Source: Pseudomonas sp. UBA4194
Lineage (GTDB): Bacteria; Pseudomonadota; Gammaproteobacteria; Pseudomonadales; Pseudomonadaceae
DNA length: 55,688 nucleotides
Assembly: GCF_002379585.1 (NCBI RefSeq)
Contig: NZ_DFUE01000010.1
Coordinates: forward strand, 1 to 55,688
Direction: 5' to 3'
A model generated the notes under the pieces. The model had not been told where the DNA came from, searched no databases, and was given only the letters and a program-made list of their open reading frames with translations. Of this stretch, positions 42,397-51,263 are shown piece after piece; the first letter of the stretch is position 1, and every line of letters starts with the position of its first letter. A program made the position numbers and the translations under genes.

Positions 42397-43458
42397 TTAG
42401 CAGACGGGGGGCGCAGGGGCAAATACCCCGGGCGCTATTGCCACGGGGTTATGCAGCACTGCGCGATAGCGCACGTGGCCCAGGCGCAGTTGGTCGATGG
42501 CGGCGTTGACCTGGTCCATGGGCCATTGCTGCACCCAGGGCTGTATCTGCTGCTCGGCCGCGAAAGCCAGGGTGTCGCGTATGTCCTGGCGACCACCGAC
42601 GTTGGCGGTGGTGACACTCAAGGTCTTGTACATCATGGCCGAAATATCCAGCGTGACCGGTGGCGGCATGCCGGCAAAGCACAGGGTGCCTCGAGGGCGT
42701 AGCTTGGCGATGAGGCTGGGCCAGTTGCAGGCGGCGGCGCTGGTCACGAGGATGAAGTCCAGGTCCTCGCTCCCCACTGGCCGATCAACCGGGCCGGTCA
42801 TCTCGACGAAGTGGCTGGCGCCCAGTAGCAGCGCCTCGTCACGCTTGCCGGCGGTGGACGAGAAAGCCGTCACCCGGCAGCCGATCTTCGCCGCGAACTG
42901 CAGTGCCAGATGCCCCAGCCCGCCGACGCCGACAATGCCCACGGCCATGCCCGGCCGCGTGGCTCGCTTCAGGGCCGTGTAGACCGTGACACCTGCACAC
43001 AGCAGCGGTGCCGCGTGCTCGCTGGTCAGCCGCTCGGGTATGGGAAACACGAAACGGCCGTCGCAGGTCAGGTAATCGGCAAACCCGCCGCGTTCCCCAT
43101 GGGCACAGGTGGCGATCAGCGCCGAGCAGTGCTGCTCATCCCCCATCCGGCAGAATTCGCATTCAAGACAGGCGCTCTTGTACCAGCCCACACCGACCCG
43201 TTGGCCCAGTTGCAGGCCTTGGACCTCGGCACCCAACTGGCTGATGAAACCGACGACCTCATGCCCGCAGACCTGTGGAAAGACACTGGCGTCGCCCCAA
43301 TCCCCGTCGATCAGGTGCACATCGCTGGCGCACAGCCCGCAGTGACTGATCTGGATCTGCACATGGGTGTGAGGCAGCGTGGGCGAGATATAACTCAGCT
43401 TGTCGAGCCTGCCCTGGGGCGATGCAGCGGCCCAGGTATTGACCTGATGCGCGCTCAT
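42397..43458 (-). CDS. zinc-dependent alcohol dehydrogenase (CAD/YahK type)
   Basis: A 353-residue medium-chain dehydrogenase that interconverts alcohols and aldehydes with NADP(H). The catalytic zinc ligands (HCGLCASDVH, GHEVVG), the structural zinc loop (CLECEFCRMGDEQHC) and the nucleotide-binding GVGGLGHLAL are present. The start ATG 43458 overlaps the stop of the NRPS-like gene by four bases, so they are translationally coupled. A reductase domain that releases aldehydes ends that protein, so this enzyme probably acts on its product. Close relatives act on cinnamyl-type and other aldehydes. Confidence 0.88.
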   Translation of the reverse strand: MSAHQVNTWAAASPQGRLDKLSYISPTLPHTHVQIQISHCGLCASDVHLIDGDWGDASVFPQVCGHEVVGFISQLGAEVQGLQLGQRVGVGWYKSACLECEFCRMGDEQHCSALIATCAHGERGGFADYLTCDGRFVFPIPERLTSEHAAPLLCAGVTVYTALKRATRPGMAVGIVGVGGLGHLALQFAAKIGCRVTAFSSTAGKRDEALLLGASHFVEMTGPVDRPVGSEDLDFILVTSAAACNWPSLIAKLRPRGTLCFAGMPPPVTLDISAMMYKTLSVTTANVGGRQDIRDTLAFAAEQQIQPWVQQWPMDQVNAAIDQLRLGHVRYRAVLHNPVAIAPGVFAPAPPVC

Positions 43459-46400
43459 GTTGGCATGGTCCTCAGCGTTTCGAGCAGTTGCCGGGCGAGG
43501 GTTATCGCCCACTGGCGGGTCAGGGGGGCAAAGCTGACTTCTGGAAATTCCAGGTCATTGGGCGGGCCGAGGCTCGCCAGGTCTTCGATGATCATCGGCA
43601 GGATCATCCGGGTTCGGGCCAGCGAGGGACGCCCAGAGCGATCATCGGCCAGACGATCCTGCCATTGGCGCAACGGTATCGGCTTGAAGCGGCCATCGGG
43701 CAGGCTGCCGCGGATCCACTCGCAGAGTGTCGCCCAGGGCAGTGCCCCCTGCGGATTGCACAGGTTACTGGCATGGCCCAGGGTCGAGGGCGGGGCCTGC
43801 TGCACCAATTGCACGATCACCTGAGCGGCGACGTCGGCAGGCGCCAGATTGATACCGCCTTGCAGGTCGGCGGGCCAGCATTCCAGCAGCAGGCAGGTGC
43901 TGAGCATGAGGCTCAGGTAATCGTTCGGGTTGGGCGCGCTGGGGTGCACATGCTGGGGCGCGGCGATATCGCCGCAGCGGGCGATCATCACCGGCAGCGC
44001 CAGGTGCCGGCTTGCGCGCAATGCCATGGCCTCGGCGACCAGCTTGGTGTCGTTGTAACCACTGCGCGAGGTGCCGGCGCTGGCCAGGGTCGAGAGCAGC
44101 AACAGCGGTGCGCCAGCAGCTACCGCCAGGCGAATGGCCTCATGGCTACCCTGGACGTTGGTCGCCGCCAGGCTCGCATAGGGTTTGAGCCAATTGACCT
44201 CGGCCCCGGCATGCACGACGACATCCACCTGCTCGCTGAGCGTCTGGTATTGCGCCTCGGCCATGTCGAAATGAGGCGCGGTCAGGTCGCCACATTGGAT
44301 ACGCAGTTTGCGCAGCCAGCCCAGCTTCGTGCCTGGCGCGACCAATCCATAGTGCTCCAGATTGGCCAGGCAGCGGCGCCGGGCTTGTATGGGATCACCG
44401 GCGCGAATCAGACAAACCACTTGCGCCACTTGAGGCGATTGCGCCAGGGCGGCGAGGATGAAGGCACCGAAGAAGCCTGTACTGCCGGTGAGGAATACGC
44501 GTTTGGCAGTGTTGTCGCGGTAATCCTGCAAGCGCTGCGAGGTCATCGCCGGGCCGCTTTCGAAGCGATAGCGTTCGGCTTCGGCATCGATGTCCAGCGC
44601 TTCCCTGGGCGCTACCAGGCCGCTCAGTGCCTGGTCTACGGTTCGCGCCATCCCCTCCAGGCGAGTGTCATCGAGCAGGGCTTCCAGGGACAGCTGCAGG
44701 TTGAACGTGCGGTTCAGTGCGCTCAGCAACTCGACCATCTGCAAGCTGCCGCCGCGATCGAAGAAATCGTCCTCGGCGCCCAGGGTAGGGATGTCGGCGC
44801 CCAGTACCTGCTCCCATTGGCGGGCGATCAGGGCGTGATTGCCGGTCAGCGTCGCCGGTGCATCGGGAAGGGCGATGGCTGCAGCGCACTGCTCGGCGGT
44901 CAGTCGGCGGCGTTTTTGGTTGCTGCCGGCCGCCAGGCTGGCCAAGCCATAGTACGCTGCAGGCACGGCGAAAAAAGGCAGGTGCTGCCGGGTCCAGGCC
45001 CGTAACGCATCGGCGCTGGGCAGATGGCCGGGCTGGGCGGGGACCACATAGGCGAGCAACTGCCGGGCGATACCTTCGTGACGCGTGACGATTGCCGCCT
45101 GGGCAACCATGGGGTGTGCACAGAGCACTTGCTCGACGTTGTCCAGATGCACTTTGTAGCCCCGAATCTTGACGTGCGCGCTGTCGCGGCCCAACAGCCG
45201 CAGGCGTCCATCGCTGAGCCACTGCACCTGATCGCCGGTACCGAACAGCGGCGCCGTGCATACCTGGCCGTAGTTATCCCGCGCCGAGCGGAACAACGCG
45301 CAAGGATTCGGCCCGCCGGCCGGTTCCAGATAACCGCTGAACAACCCAGGCGTGCGCACGTAGAGTTGCCCGACCGCACCGGCAGGCACGACCTGGTACT
45401 GCCTGTCCAGCACCAGGCCCTGAGCGCCCTTGACCAGACTCAAGGTGCCGTCCGCCTCCTTGAAGGCGACATCGCCCGCTTCGTTGGAGCCGTAGAGGTC
45501 CAGCACCTGGCAGTCCGGCAGCAAGGCCTGCACGCGTTCGCGCAGACGCGTTGGCAGGGCTTCACCGCTGCACCACAGCACCCGCAAGCCGCCGCAACGG
45601 CTGACCAGCGCCGGTTCGTCGCGCAGCATGCCATGCAGCAATGTCGGCGTGAGCATGATCTGCTGCAGCGCGTTGTCGGCGATGAAATCGAGCAGCCGCT
45701 GGGGATCGAGTACTACGGGATCGGGGATGATCACCGTCGTGCATTCGCTGAGCAGCGGGTAATAAAGATAACCGGTCAGCCACGCATTGAGCCCGACTCG
45801 ATGGCCCGGTCGCAGCCACCGGCGCCACAGTTCGAGGGAGTCGAGCATGGCCTCAGGTGCGATCATCGCGACTTTGGCCAGGCCGGTGGTGCCGGAGGTG
45901 AGCAAGCCATAGGCCAGTGATGGCCGCACGGGACGCCGGAAGCCCCGCACAAGCCTTGCCCTGGCGCGAAAGTCGGCTTCCAGCAGATAGGCCTGATCGC
46001 AGGGCAGGTTGCCGACGCACGCCGGGTCGGTGAGTACCAGACAACTGCCCAGCAGTTGCAAGAACTGCTGGGTGTGGCTGGCGGAGTACCAGGCGGGTAG
46101 CTCCAGATAAGGCCGGCCCGCCAGTGCGCAGGCGGTCATGGCAACGGCAGTGGCGACGTTCTTGTGTTTGTGCAGGACGACCCAGCCCTCGACGTCCACA
46201 CGCTCGATCAGCACTTCGGCCAGCAGGGTGGCCTGATGGAGCAATTCGGCCAGAGTGAGAGTTTGCTGACCATCGGTGACGGCCGGGTGCTGCGGCGCTG
46301 CAGCCACTGCATGTGCCAGGGTGTCGTACCAGTCGGGCACTGGATGGGCAAGTTGGTTGAAATGGTTGAACAGGTTGTACTGAGCCAGGCTTTGCTCGCG

Positions 46401-47591
46401 CAGGCGCAGCAGACACTGGGCGACGGCTTTCTCCGGTGGCTGAGGCGAAGGCCCTTGGCGACCCAGGGCTGTGAGCAGATAAAAACCAGTCTCGGTCAGC
46501 AGACCCAGCGTGCAAGCGATCTGCAGAAACAGTGGCGGCAAGGCTGCCAAGGTCGCGTGGCTGGCATGGGCGGCTTCGCTACAGGCCAGCACTACCGGCT
46601 CATGCAACAGCTCGCCGAGTTGTTCGGCCAGGCTCAGTGATGTCGCCACCCCACAGGTGCTGGCGTTGAACAGGTAGCAATCGGCATGTTCGATCCGGGC
46701 AATGACCAGCAGCACCCTGGCCAGATCTTCGTCGCCGCTGTGCAACAGGATGACGTTGAGCCGGGCCTCGGGGGCGTGGGTCAGGCGGCACAGGGTGGTC
46801 GGCATGGCCGCCTGGCGCTGCTGCGCGGCCAACATGGCGAAGAAGTCGAACAGGGGCCGCGCCGTTCGCGCCCGCTCGTCCACGACAAGCGGGTAGGCCT
46901 GCCCGGGATGCTCGATGGCGGCAAAGCCGGTGGAGCGTTGCGCATCTTCGTGCCAGCCCTTGAGGAACTGCCAGGCGGGTACTTCTTCAGCCTGCCACTG
47001 CAGCATCTGCGGCTCGAATGGCACACCTATGAAGGCGCAGAGTCTGGTCAGGCCCAGGCGGCCGTCGAGCAGATCGGTATCGCTCTCCAGCACCAGCGTA
47101 CCGTTCGTGCCGCACGCGCGGCCGACCTGCCAGTACAGTTGCAGCAGCTCATCGAAGCCGGACTCGTTGGGATCGAAGTAGGTGGTGCCGCCTTCGTGGG
47201 ACACCCGGTACAGCGATTCCATGACCGCCTGTGGATCGCGTACCAGAAACACATGCTTGAACTGCCGCAGCCAACCGTCGTCGATCTGCTCGAAATCGCA
47301 GAACCATGCCACTTCCTTGCTGAGCAGGACGGTATGGCCACTGTGCAGGGGTTCGCTGCGCAATTGCGCCATGGCATCGGCATAGGAAGGCGAGCCGGTG
47401 AAGTCCCCACGTTGGCGTCGCGCCTCGACGATGAGCTGATGCTTGGCGGGGAAGTGCGCAGCCAGAAAGGGTTCGCTGAGCCGTTCATGCAGCACCTGTA
47501 GCTGCCCATGCTGCATCAGCGACCGTTCCAGCGCCGTCGAGCGACTGCGCGACACCGCCCAGAGGATGACCCGTGTTGGCTCCGTGTGCAT
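43455..47591 (-). CDS. sulfotransferase-like / adenylation / carrier / thioester reductase fusion
   Basis: A 1378-residue multidomain protein. Residues 1-250 form a P-loop sulfotransferase-like domain, with SRSRSTALERSL at 14-25 (PAPS 5'-phosphosulfate loop) and FLVRDPQAVMESL at 115-127. Residues 260-415 match no domain I know. The adenylation domain spans about 420-900: LLTSGTTGLAK (563-573), LYGSNEAGD (699-707), FGTGD (793-797), GRDSAHVKIRGYKV (801-814) and the catalytic K893. The usual aspartate that holds the substrate amino group is not evident in the A4 region (600-614). A carrier domain follows with S949 in FFDRGGSL, and a thioester reductase domain at 1030-1370 has GSTGFFG (1036-1042) and the YNDTK pair (Y1179, K1183). 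It sits 26 bases after the EamA gene and overlaps the dehydrogenase gene. ATG 47591 is preferred because it begins the family-like MHTEPTRVILWAV. Confidence 0.88.
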   Translation of the reverse strand: MHTEPTRVILWAVSRSRSTALERSLMQHGQLQVLHERLSEPFLAAHFPAKHQLIVEARRQRGDFTGSPSYADAMAQLRSEPLHSGHTVLLSKEVAWFCDFEQIDDGWLRQFKHVFLVRDPQAVMESLYRVSHEGGTTYFDPNESGFDELLQLYWQVGRACGTNGTLVLESDTDLLDGRLGLTRLCAFIGVPFEPQMLQWQAEEVPAWQFLKGWHEDAQRSTGFAAIEHPGQAYPLVVDERARTARPLFDFFAMLAAQQRQAAMPTTLCRLTHAPEARLNVILLHSGDEDLARVLLVIARIEHADCYLFNASTCGVATSLSLAEQLGELLHEPVVLACSEAAHASHATLAALPPLFLQIACTLGLLTETGFYLLTALGRQGPSPQPPEKAVAQCLLRLREQSLAQYNLFNHFNQLAHPVPDWYDTLAHAVAAAPQHPAVTDGQQTLTLAELLHQATLLAEVLIERVDVEGWVVLHKHKNVATAVAMTACALAGRPYLELPAWYSASHTQQFLQLLGSCLVLTDPACVGNLPCDQAYLLEADFRARARLVRGFRRPVRPSLAYGLLTSGTTGLAKVAMIAPEAMLDSLELWRRWLRPGHRVGLNAWLTGYLYYPLLSECTTVIIPDPVVLDPQRLLDFIADNALQQIMLTPTLLHGMLRDEPALVSRCGGLRVLWCSGEALPTRLRERVQALLPDCQVLDLYGSNEAGDVAFKEADGTLSLVKGAQGLVLDRQYQVVPAGAVGQLYVRTPGLFSGYLEPAGGPNPCALFRSARDNYGQVCTAPLFGTGDQVQWLSDGRLRLLGRDSAHVKIRGYKVHLDNVEQVLCAHPMVAQAAIVTRHEGIARQLLAYVVPAQPGHLPSADALRAWTRQHLPFFAVPAAYYGLASLAAGSNQKRRRLTAEQCAAAIALPDAPATLTGNHALIARQWEQVLGADIPTLGAEDDFFDRGGSLQMVELLSALNRTFNLQLSLEALLDDTRLEGMARTVDQALSGLVAPREALDIDAEAERYRFESGPAMTSQRLQDYRDNTAKRVFLTGSTGFFGAFILAALAQSPQVAQVVCLIRAGDPIQARRRCLANLEHYGLVAPGTKLGWLRKLRIQCGDLTAPHFDMAEAQYQTLSEQVDVVVHAGAEVNWLKPYASLAATNVQGSHEAIRLAVAAGAPLLLLSTLASAGTSRSGYNDTKLVAEAMALRASRHLALPVMIARCGDIAAPQHVHPSAPNPNDYLSLMLSTCLLLECWPADLQGGINLAPADVAAQVIVQLVQQAPPSTLGHASNLCNPQGALPWATLCEWIRGSLPDGRFKPIPLRQWQDRLADDRSGRPSLARTRMILPMIIEDLASLGPPNDLEFPEVSFAPLTRQWAITLARQLLETLRTMPT

Positions 47592-47617
47592 GTTCAGCTT
47601 CCTCTGTGGTGCTGCGG

Positions 47618-48529
47618 TCAGCGCAATACCAGTACCCCGGACAGCGCAATCAGACACATGCCCAGCACGGTAGCGGCGTCCGGGACTTCATTGAACAGGG
47701 CAAAGCCCCAGAACACTGCAAAGACCAGGTAGGCGTAATCGAAGGCGCCGATCACCGTGCTCGGCCCTACCTGATAGGCCTTGGCCACGCCGGTACTGAC
47801 CAGCACCATCAGCAGCGCCAGAAAGGCCATCAGCAGCCAGTCATGGGGCTGCATGGTCACCCAGCGCGCCGAGAGGAACGTGCTCGGCCCGGTCTCGTCT
47901 GTGCTGCCGATCAGCCGGTAGCACAGCAGCGCCGCCGCGCCTACCAGCAGCAGGCAGAGGTTCAGGTTCAGTGCCATCAACAAGGGTTTCTGGCTGGCGC
48001 ATTTGCTGCGGGTCAGCACGGCCGCCACGGCATACAGCACGGCCGCCAGAATCGGCAACAGCATGACGGCCGAGAACTCGCTGCCGCCTGGCCGCAGAAT
48101 CACCAGCACGCCGGCGAAACCCAGCACCACTGCCAGCCAGCGTTTGCCGCCCACGGGCTCGTCCAGCGCCAGCGCGGTGAACAGGGCAATGAACAGCGGC
48201 GTGGTATAGATCGCCAGTGCCGCCAGGCTCAGGCTGATGTAGGGAAGGGAGGCATAGAACGCCATCCACATCAGGGTCAACGCGAGGCTGCGGGCCAGTA
48301 CCCAGCGGTTACAGGAAAACGTGGTGGCCCAGCTCGGGTTCTGGTGATAGCGAATCCACAGCAACAGCAGAGGAATGGCAATCAGGGAGCGGGCTACGTA
48401 TAGCTGCCACATGGAGAAGTTGGCGTTGCTGAGTTTGACCAGGGCATCGGACACCGACAGCAGAAACACGGAGCCGGTAATCAGCACGATCCCAAGTTTT
48501 GTATCGTTGAGGATCGGGCGCTCGCTCAT
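47618..48529 (-). CDS. EamA/DMT family transporter
   Basis: A 303-residue inner membrane protein with ten hydrophobic segments in two similar halves, typical of the drug/metabolite transporter superfamily. The start is ATG 48529 (MSERPILNDTKLG). It is the first gene of the operon with the NRPS-like and dehydrogenase genes, and a likely exporter for the product. It is divergent from the LysR gene with 92 bases between. Confidence 0.88.
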   Translation of the reverse strand: MSERPILNDTKLGIVLITGSVFLLSVSDALVKLSNANFSMWQLYVARSLIAIPLLLLWIRYHQNPSWATTFSCNRWVLARSLALTLMWMAFYASLPYISLSLAALAIYTTPLFIALFTALALDEPVGGKRWLAVVLGFAGVLVILRPGGSEFSAVMLLPILAAVLYAVAAVLTRSKCASQKPLLMALNLNLCLLLVGAAALLCYRLIGSTDETGPSTFLSARWVTMQPHDWLLMAFLALLMVLVSTGVAKAYQVGPSTVIGAFDYAYLVFAVFWGFALFNEVPDAATVLGMCLIALSGVLVLR

Positions 48530-48621
48530 GCCTGTGCTCCAGTGCGGGATGCTTTGCATGATGGGTGAAAAGGTGCCATGGTCTGAAACGATGATTTTGT
48601 CTGCCAGGGCAACCACAGGTT
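48530..48621. promoter_or_regulatory. divergent control region between EamA and LysR genes
   Basis: These 92 bases must hold promoters for both directions and the LysR protein's binding site. I could not pick out a clear T-N11-A dyad or sigma-70 promoter by eye. Confidence 0.4.
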
Positions 48622-49533
48622 ATGGAAAACCTTCGACGCAAACTTCCACCGCTGTCCAGCCTGGTGCCGTTCGAAGCGGCGGCGCGGCTGCAGAGCTTCT
48701 CCCGGGCCGCCCTCGAGCTGCACCTCACCCAGGCGGCAATCAGCCGGCAGATTCGCGCCCTGGAAGAGAATCTGGGCGTGCAGTTGTTTGACCGCAAGAG
48801 CCGGGGTGTCTTCCTCACCCCAGCGGGCGAAGACTTCAAGCAAACCATTACCCAGGCACTGCTGGGCATCGCCGAACAGGCCGAGAAATTGCGCGCCCAG
48901 GAACCTGGCACGGCGGTGGTGCTGTCTTCGCAACTGGTGGAGGCGTTTTACCTGCTGATGCCCACGCTGGCAGATTTCCATGAGCGTCATCCGCAGATCG
49001 AGCTCAAGCTGCATTCGACCCTGTCGCCCATTGGCGAAGGCCATGACAAGTTCGACATCGCAGTGCAGACCCTCGGGCGATCCACGGCCGACCACGTGCT
49101 GTTGTTCAGTGCGCCAGACCACGTATTTCCCGTGTGCAGTCCGCGGTACCTGAAGTCCATCGAGAAGGGCCTGAGCATCGATAGACTGGGCAGCTATCGG
49201 CTGCTGCACTACGAAACCCGCTCCCAGGACTTCGTCTATTGGGACCAGTGGCTGGAGGCTGTCGGGCTGCCTCTTCTGGTGGGTCGCAAGGGCATGCGTT
49301 TCAACAGTTTCCCGGTGATGATGCAGGCCGCCATCGAGGGCCACGGGATAGCGCTGGGCTGGGACCTGACCACCCGACACATGCTGGACAGCGGAGCATT
49401 GGTGCGACCGTTCGATCCGCAGTACAGCGTGGCCGATGCGCTGGGGGTGTACAAATGGCAGGGCAACACCTTGTCGCCGTCGGCGCGCCTGCTGGTGCAA
49501 TGGCTCAAAGGGCTGCTGCTCAAGCGTGCCTGA
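48622..49533 (+). CDS. LysR-family regulator (GcvA-like)
   Basis: This 303-residue protein has the N-terminal winged helix of LysR regulators (FEAAARLQSFSRAALELHLTQAAISRQIRALEENLGVQLF at about residues 16-53, split here as two parts) and a periplasmic-binding-type effector domain (about 90-300). It resembles GcvA-type regulators. As the only regulator in the region, divergent from the EamA operon and ending 14 bases from the cysC-like gene, it probably controls the cluster. Confidence 0.9.
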   Translation: MENLRRKLPPLSSLVPFEAAARLQSFSRAALELHLTQAAISRQIRALEENLGVQLFDRKSRGVFLTPAGEDFKQTITQALLGIAEQAEKLRAQEPGTAVVLSSQLVEAFYLLMPTLADFHERHPQIELKLHSTLSPIGEGHDKFDIAVQTLGRSTADHVLLFSAPDHVFPVCSPRYLKSIEKGLSIDRLGSYRLLHYETRSQDFVYWDQWLEAVGLPLLVGRKGMRFNSFPVMMQAAIEGHGIALGWDLTTRHMLDSGALVRPFDPQYSVADALGVYKWQGNTLSPSARLLVQWLKGLLLKRA

Positions 49534-49547
49534 CCTGGCGCCAAGGC

Positions 49548-50132
49548 TCATGACACCACCCCACGGCCATACAGGTAGCCCAGCAAGGCCTGTACGGCCT
49601 GCTCGCAGGTGCTGTCGGCGGTGTTCAGCTTCATGTGCGGCCACAGCGGTGGCTCATAGCGAGCATCGATACCGGTGAAGCCGGGCAGTTGCCCGGCTCG
49701 TGCCCGGCGATACAGGCCCTTGGGGTCGCGCGCTTCGGCCACCGCCAGAGGGGCATCGACGAATACTTCGACGAAAGCATCGGCACCGATCACGTGCCGC
49801 GCCAGCGTGCGCTGGCGTTGCTGGGGCGTGATCAGCGCCGCCAGCACGATGGCCCCATTTTGACTGAACAGCCGCGCCACCTCTGCCACCCGGCGAATGT
49901 TTTCGGTGCGCTCCGCGTCGCTGAAGCCCAGACCCTGGCACAGCCCTTGGCGCATCTCATCACCGTCCAGCACCACGCAGTGATACCCCAAGGCTTGCAG
50001 CTTGAGCGCCGCAGCGCTGGCAATGGTCGATTTGCCCGCGCCGGAAAGTCCGGTCAGCCACAGGACGGTGGGCCGCTTGCCGACCAGCCGCCACGCCGTG
50101 GCGCGGGCAACGGCGGCGCTGCGCTCATCCAT
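49548..50132 (-). CDS. cysC: adenylylsulfate (APS) kinase
   Basis: A 194-residue kinase that makes PAPS from APS and ATP. P-loop GLSGAGKST at about residues 28-36, LDGDEMRQGLCQGLGFS at about 56-72, and FVEVFVDAPLAVAEARDPKGLY are hallmarks. The start ATG 50132 overlaps the Rieske gene by eight bases. No ATP sulfurylase genes are nearby; core metabolism would provide APS. PAPS is the sulfate donor for sulfotransferases, and a sulfotransferase-like domain is encoded six kilobases away, so this copy is likely dedicated to the cluster. Confidence 0.92.
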   Translation of the reverse strand: MDERSAAVARATAWRLVGKRPTVLWLTGLSGAGKSTIASAAALKLQALGYHCVVLDGDEMRQGLCQGLGFSDAERTENIRRVAEVARLFSQNGAIVLAALITPQQRQRTLARHVIGADAFVEVFVDAPLAVAEARDPKGLYRRARAGQLPGFTGIDARYEPPLWPHMKLNTADSTCEQAVQALLGYLYGRGVVS

Positions 50133-51249
50133 GGTTGGACTCCATGGCGGCTGTCGCCAGCAGCACTTTTTTCTGGATGTCATGCACAGCGTGTTCGCCG
50201 AAGCCACTGTGGGCCGGATCGATGATCAGTCGACCGCCGCGGTAGCCCTGGCTGTGCAGCCCTTTCTGCACGCTCTGGCACAGCGGCAGGTCCTCTTCAC
50301 GCACCACGGCAACAAAATCGATGACGGCCTGCTCGTCGGGGGCGGGGATTGCCTGGGCGGTGAACCATTCCACCACCTGCTCGCAGCGCTCGGGGCCGTG
50401 GGGGATATGGTGCAGCAGATTCATATAGCCGCCGGGGTACACCTCGATGCACAGGTTCGGCCACAGGTACCAGGCGCCGAACTCATTGGCCCGTGGTGCC
50501 TGGGAAGGCATCGCGTAGCCCTGGCTGGCACCCCGGTCGGCGCTCAGATGGCTGTGATAGCCGGGGTGCAGGTCGATGCGATAGCTGCGCAGGTCGAGCG
50601 TTTGCTGAGTCAGGCTGGGGTGGCAGCCGGGGCAGTGGTAGCACTCTGAATAGTTCTCCACCGACACCTTCCAATTGGCCAGCAGCGGGTAGCTTTTGCT
50701 GTAGCTGTGGTGAAGTGCCTCCGGCGCTGGCTGAAAGCTGCGGATCTGCGCCTCGAGCGCCGGCAGCATGCTTTGCATGCTGTGCGCCTCGGCATCCAGA
50801 TTGACGAATACCAGGCCGCAGAACACCTCCAGGCGCACGCGTTGCAGACACGCCGCAGCGGCCTGGAAATTCACCACCTGCTGGCTGTGACGGGCGTGGA
50901 TCAAGGTGCCTCGATGATCGTAGCGCCAGGCGTGGTAGGGGCAGGCGATAGGCCCCGAGAGTCTGCCGGCGCCTTCCAGCAGGCGGTGCGCGCGGTGCTG
51001 ACATACGTTGTGAAAGGCTCGCAGCTCCAGGTCCTGACCCCGAAGTACCAGGACGCTCTGGTCACCCACGTCGCGGACCTTGAACGCGCCGGCTTGATTG
51101 AGTTGCGAAACATGGCAAACGTACTGCCAGGTGCGCAGAAAGATGTGCTCGAGTTCCCGCCGGTACTGGCTAGGGTCGTGGTAGAAGTGTCCCGGCAGGC
51201 CGTGTGACAAGGCTCCGTCTGGGTGGAAATCACCGGTTCCGGCATTCAT
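50125..51249 (-). CDS. Rieske non-haem iron oxygenase alpha subunit
   Basis: A 374-residue oxygenase with a [2Fe-2S] Rieske site (C83, H85, C103, H106) and a mononuclear iron site (NYSECYHCPGCH, with H205 and H210). It resembles the quaternary-ammonium oxygenases such as glycine betaine demethylase GbcA and carnitine monooxygenase CntA. No reductase partner is in the window. Start ATG 51249 has AGGAG eight bases upstream; an in-frame ATG at 51267 overlaps the enolase-like stop. Substrate unknown. Confidence 0.87.
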   Translation of the reverse strand: MNAGTGDFHPDGALSHGLPGHFYHDPSQYRRELEHIFLRTWQYVCHVSQLNQAGAFKVRDVGDQSVLVLRGQDLELRAFHNVCQHRAHRLLEGAGRLSGPIACPYHAWRYDHRGTLIHARHSQQVVNFQAAAACLQRVRLEVFCGLVFVNLDAEAHSMQSMLPALEAQIRSFQPAPEALHHSYSKSYPLLANWKVSVENYSECYHCPGCHPSLTQQTLDLRSYRIDLHPGYHSHLSADRGASQGYAMPSQAPRANEFGAWYLWPNLCIEVYPGGYMNLLHHIPHGPERCEQVVEWFTAQAIPAPDEQAVIDFVAVVREEDLPLCQSVQKGLHSQGYRGGRLIIDPAHSGFGEHAVHDIQKKVLLATAAMESNHG

Positions 51250-51263
51250 GGCCAGGCTCCTGT

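Noticed and set aside
43488..45005. A 505-residue plus-strand frame opposite the NRPS-like gene.
   Set aside because: It is antisense to reductase, carrier and adenylation motifs that are clearly real.
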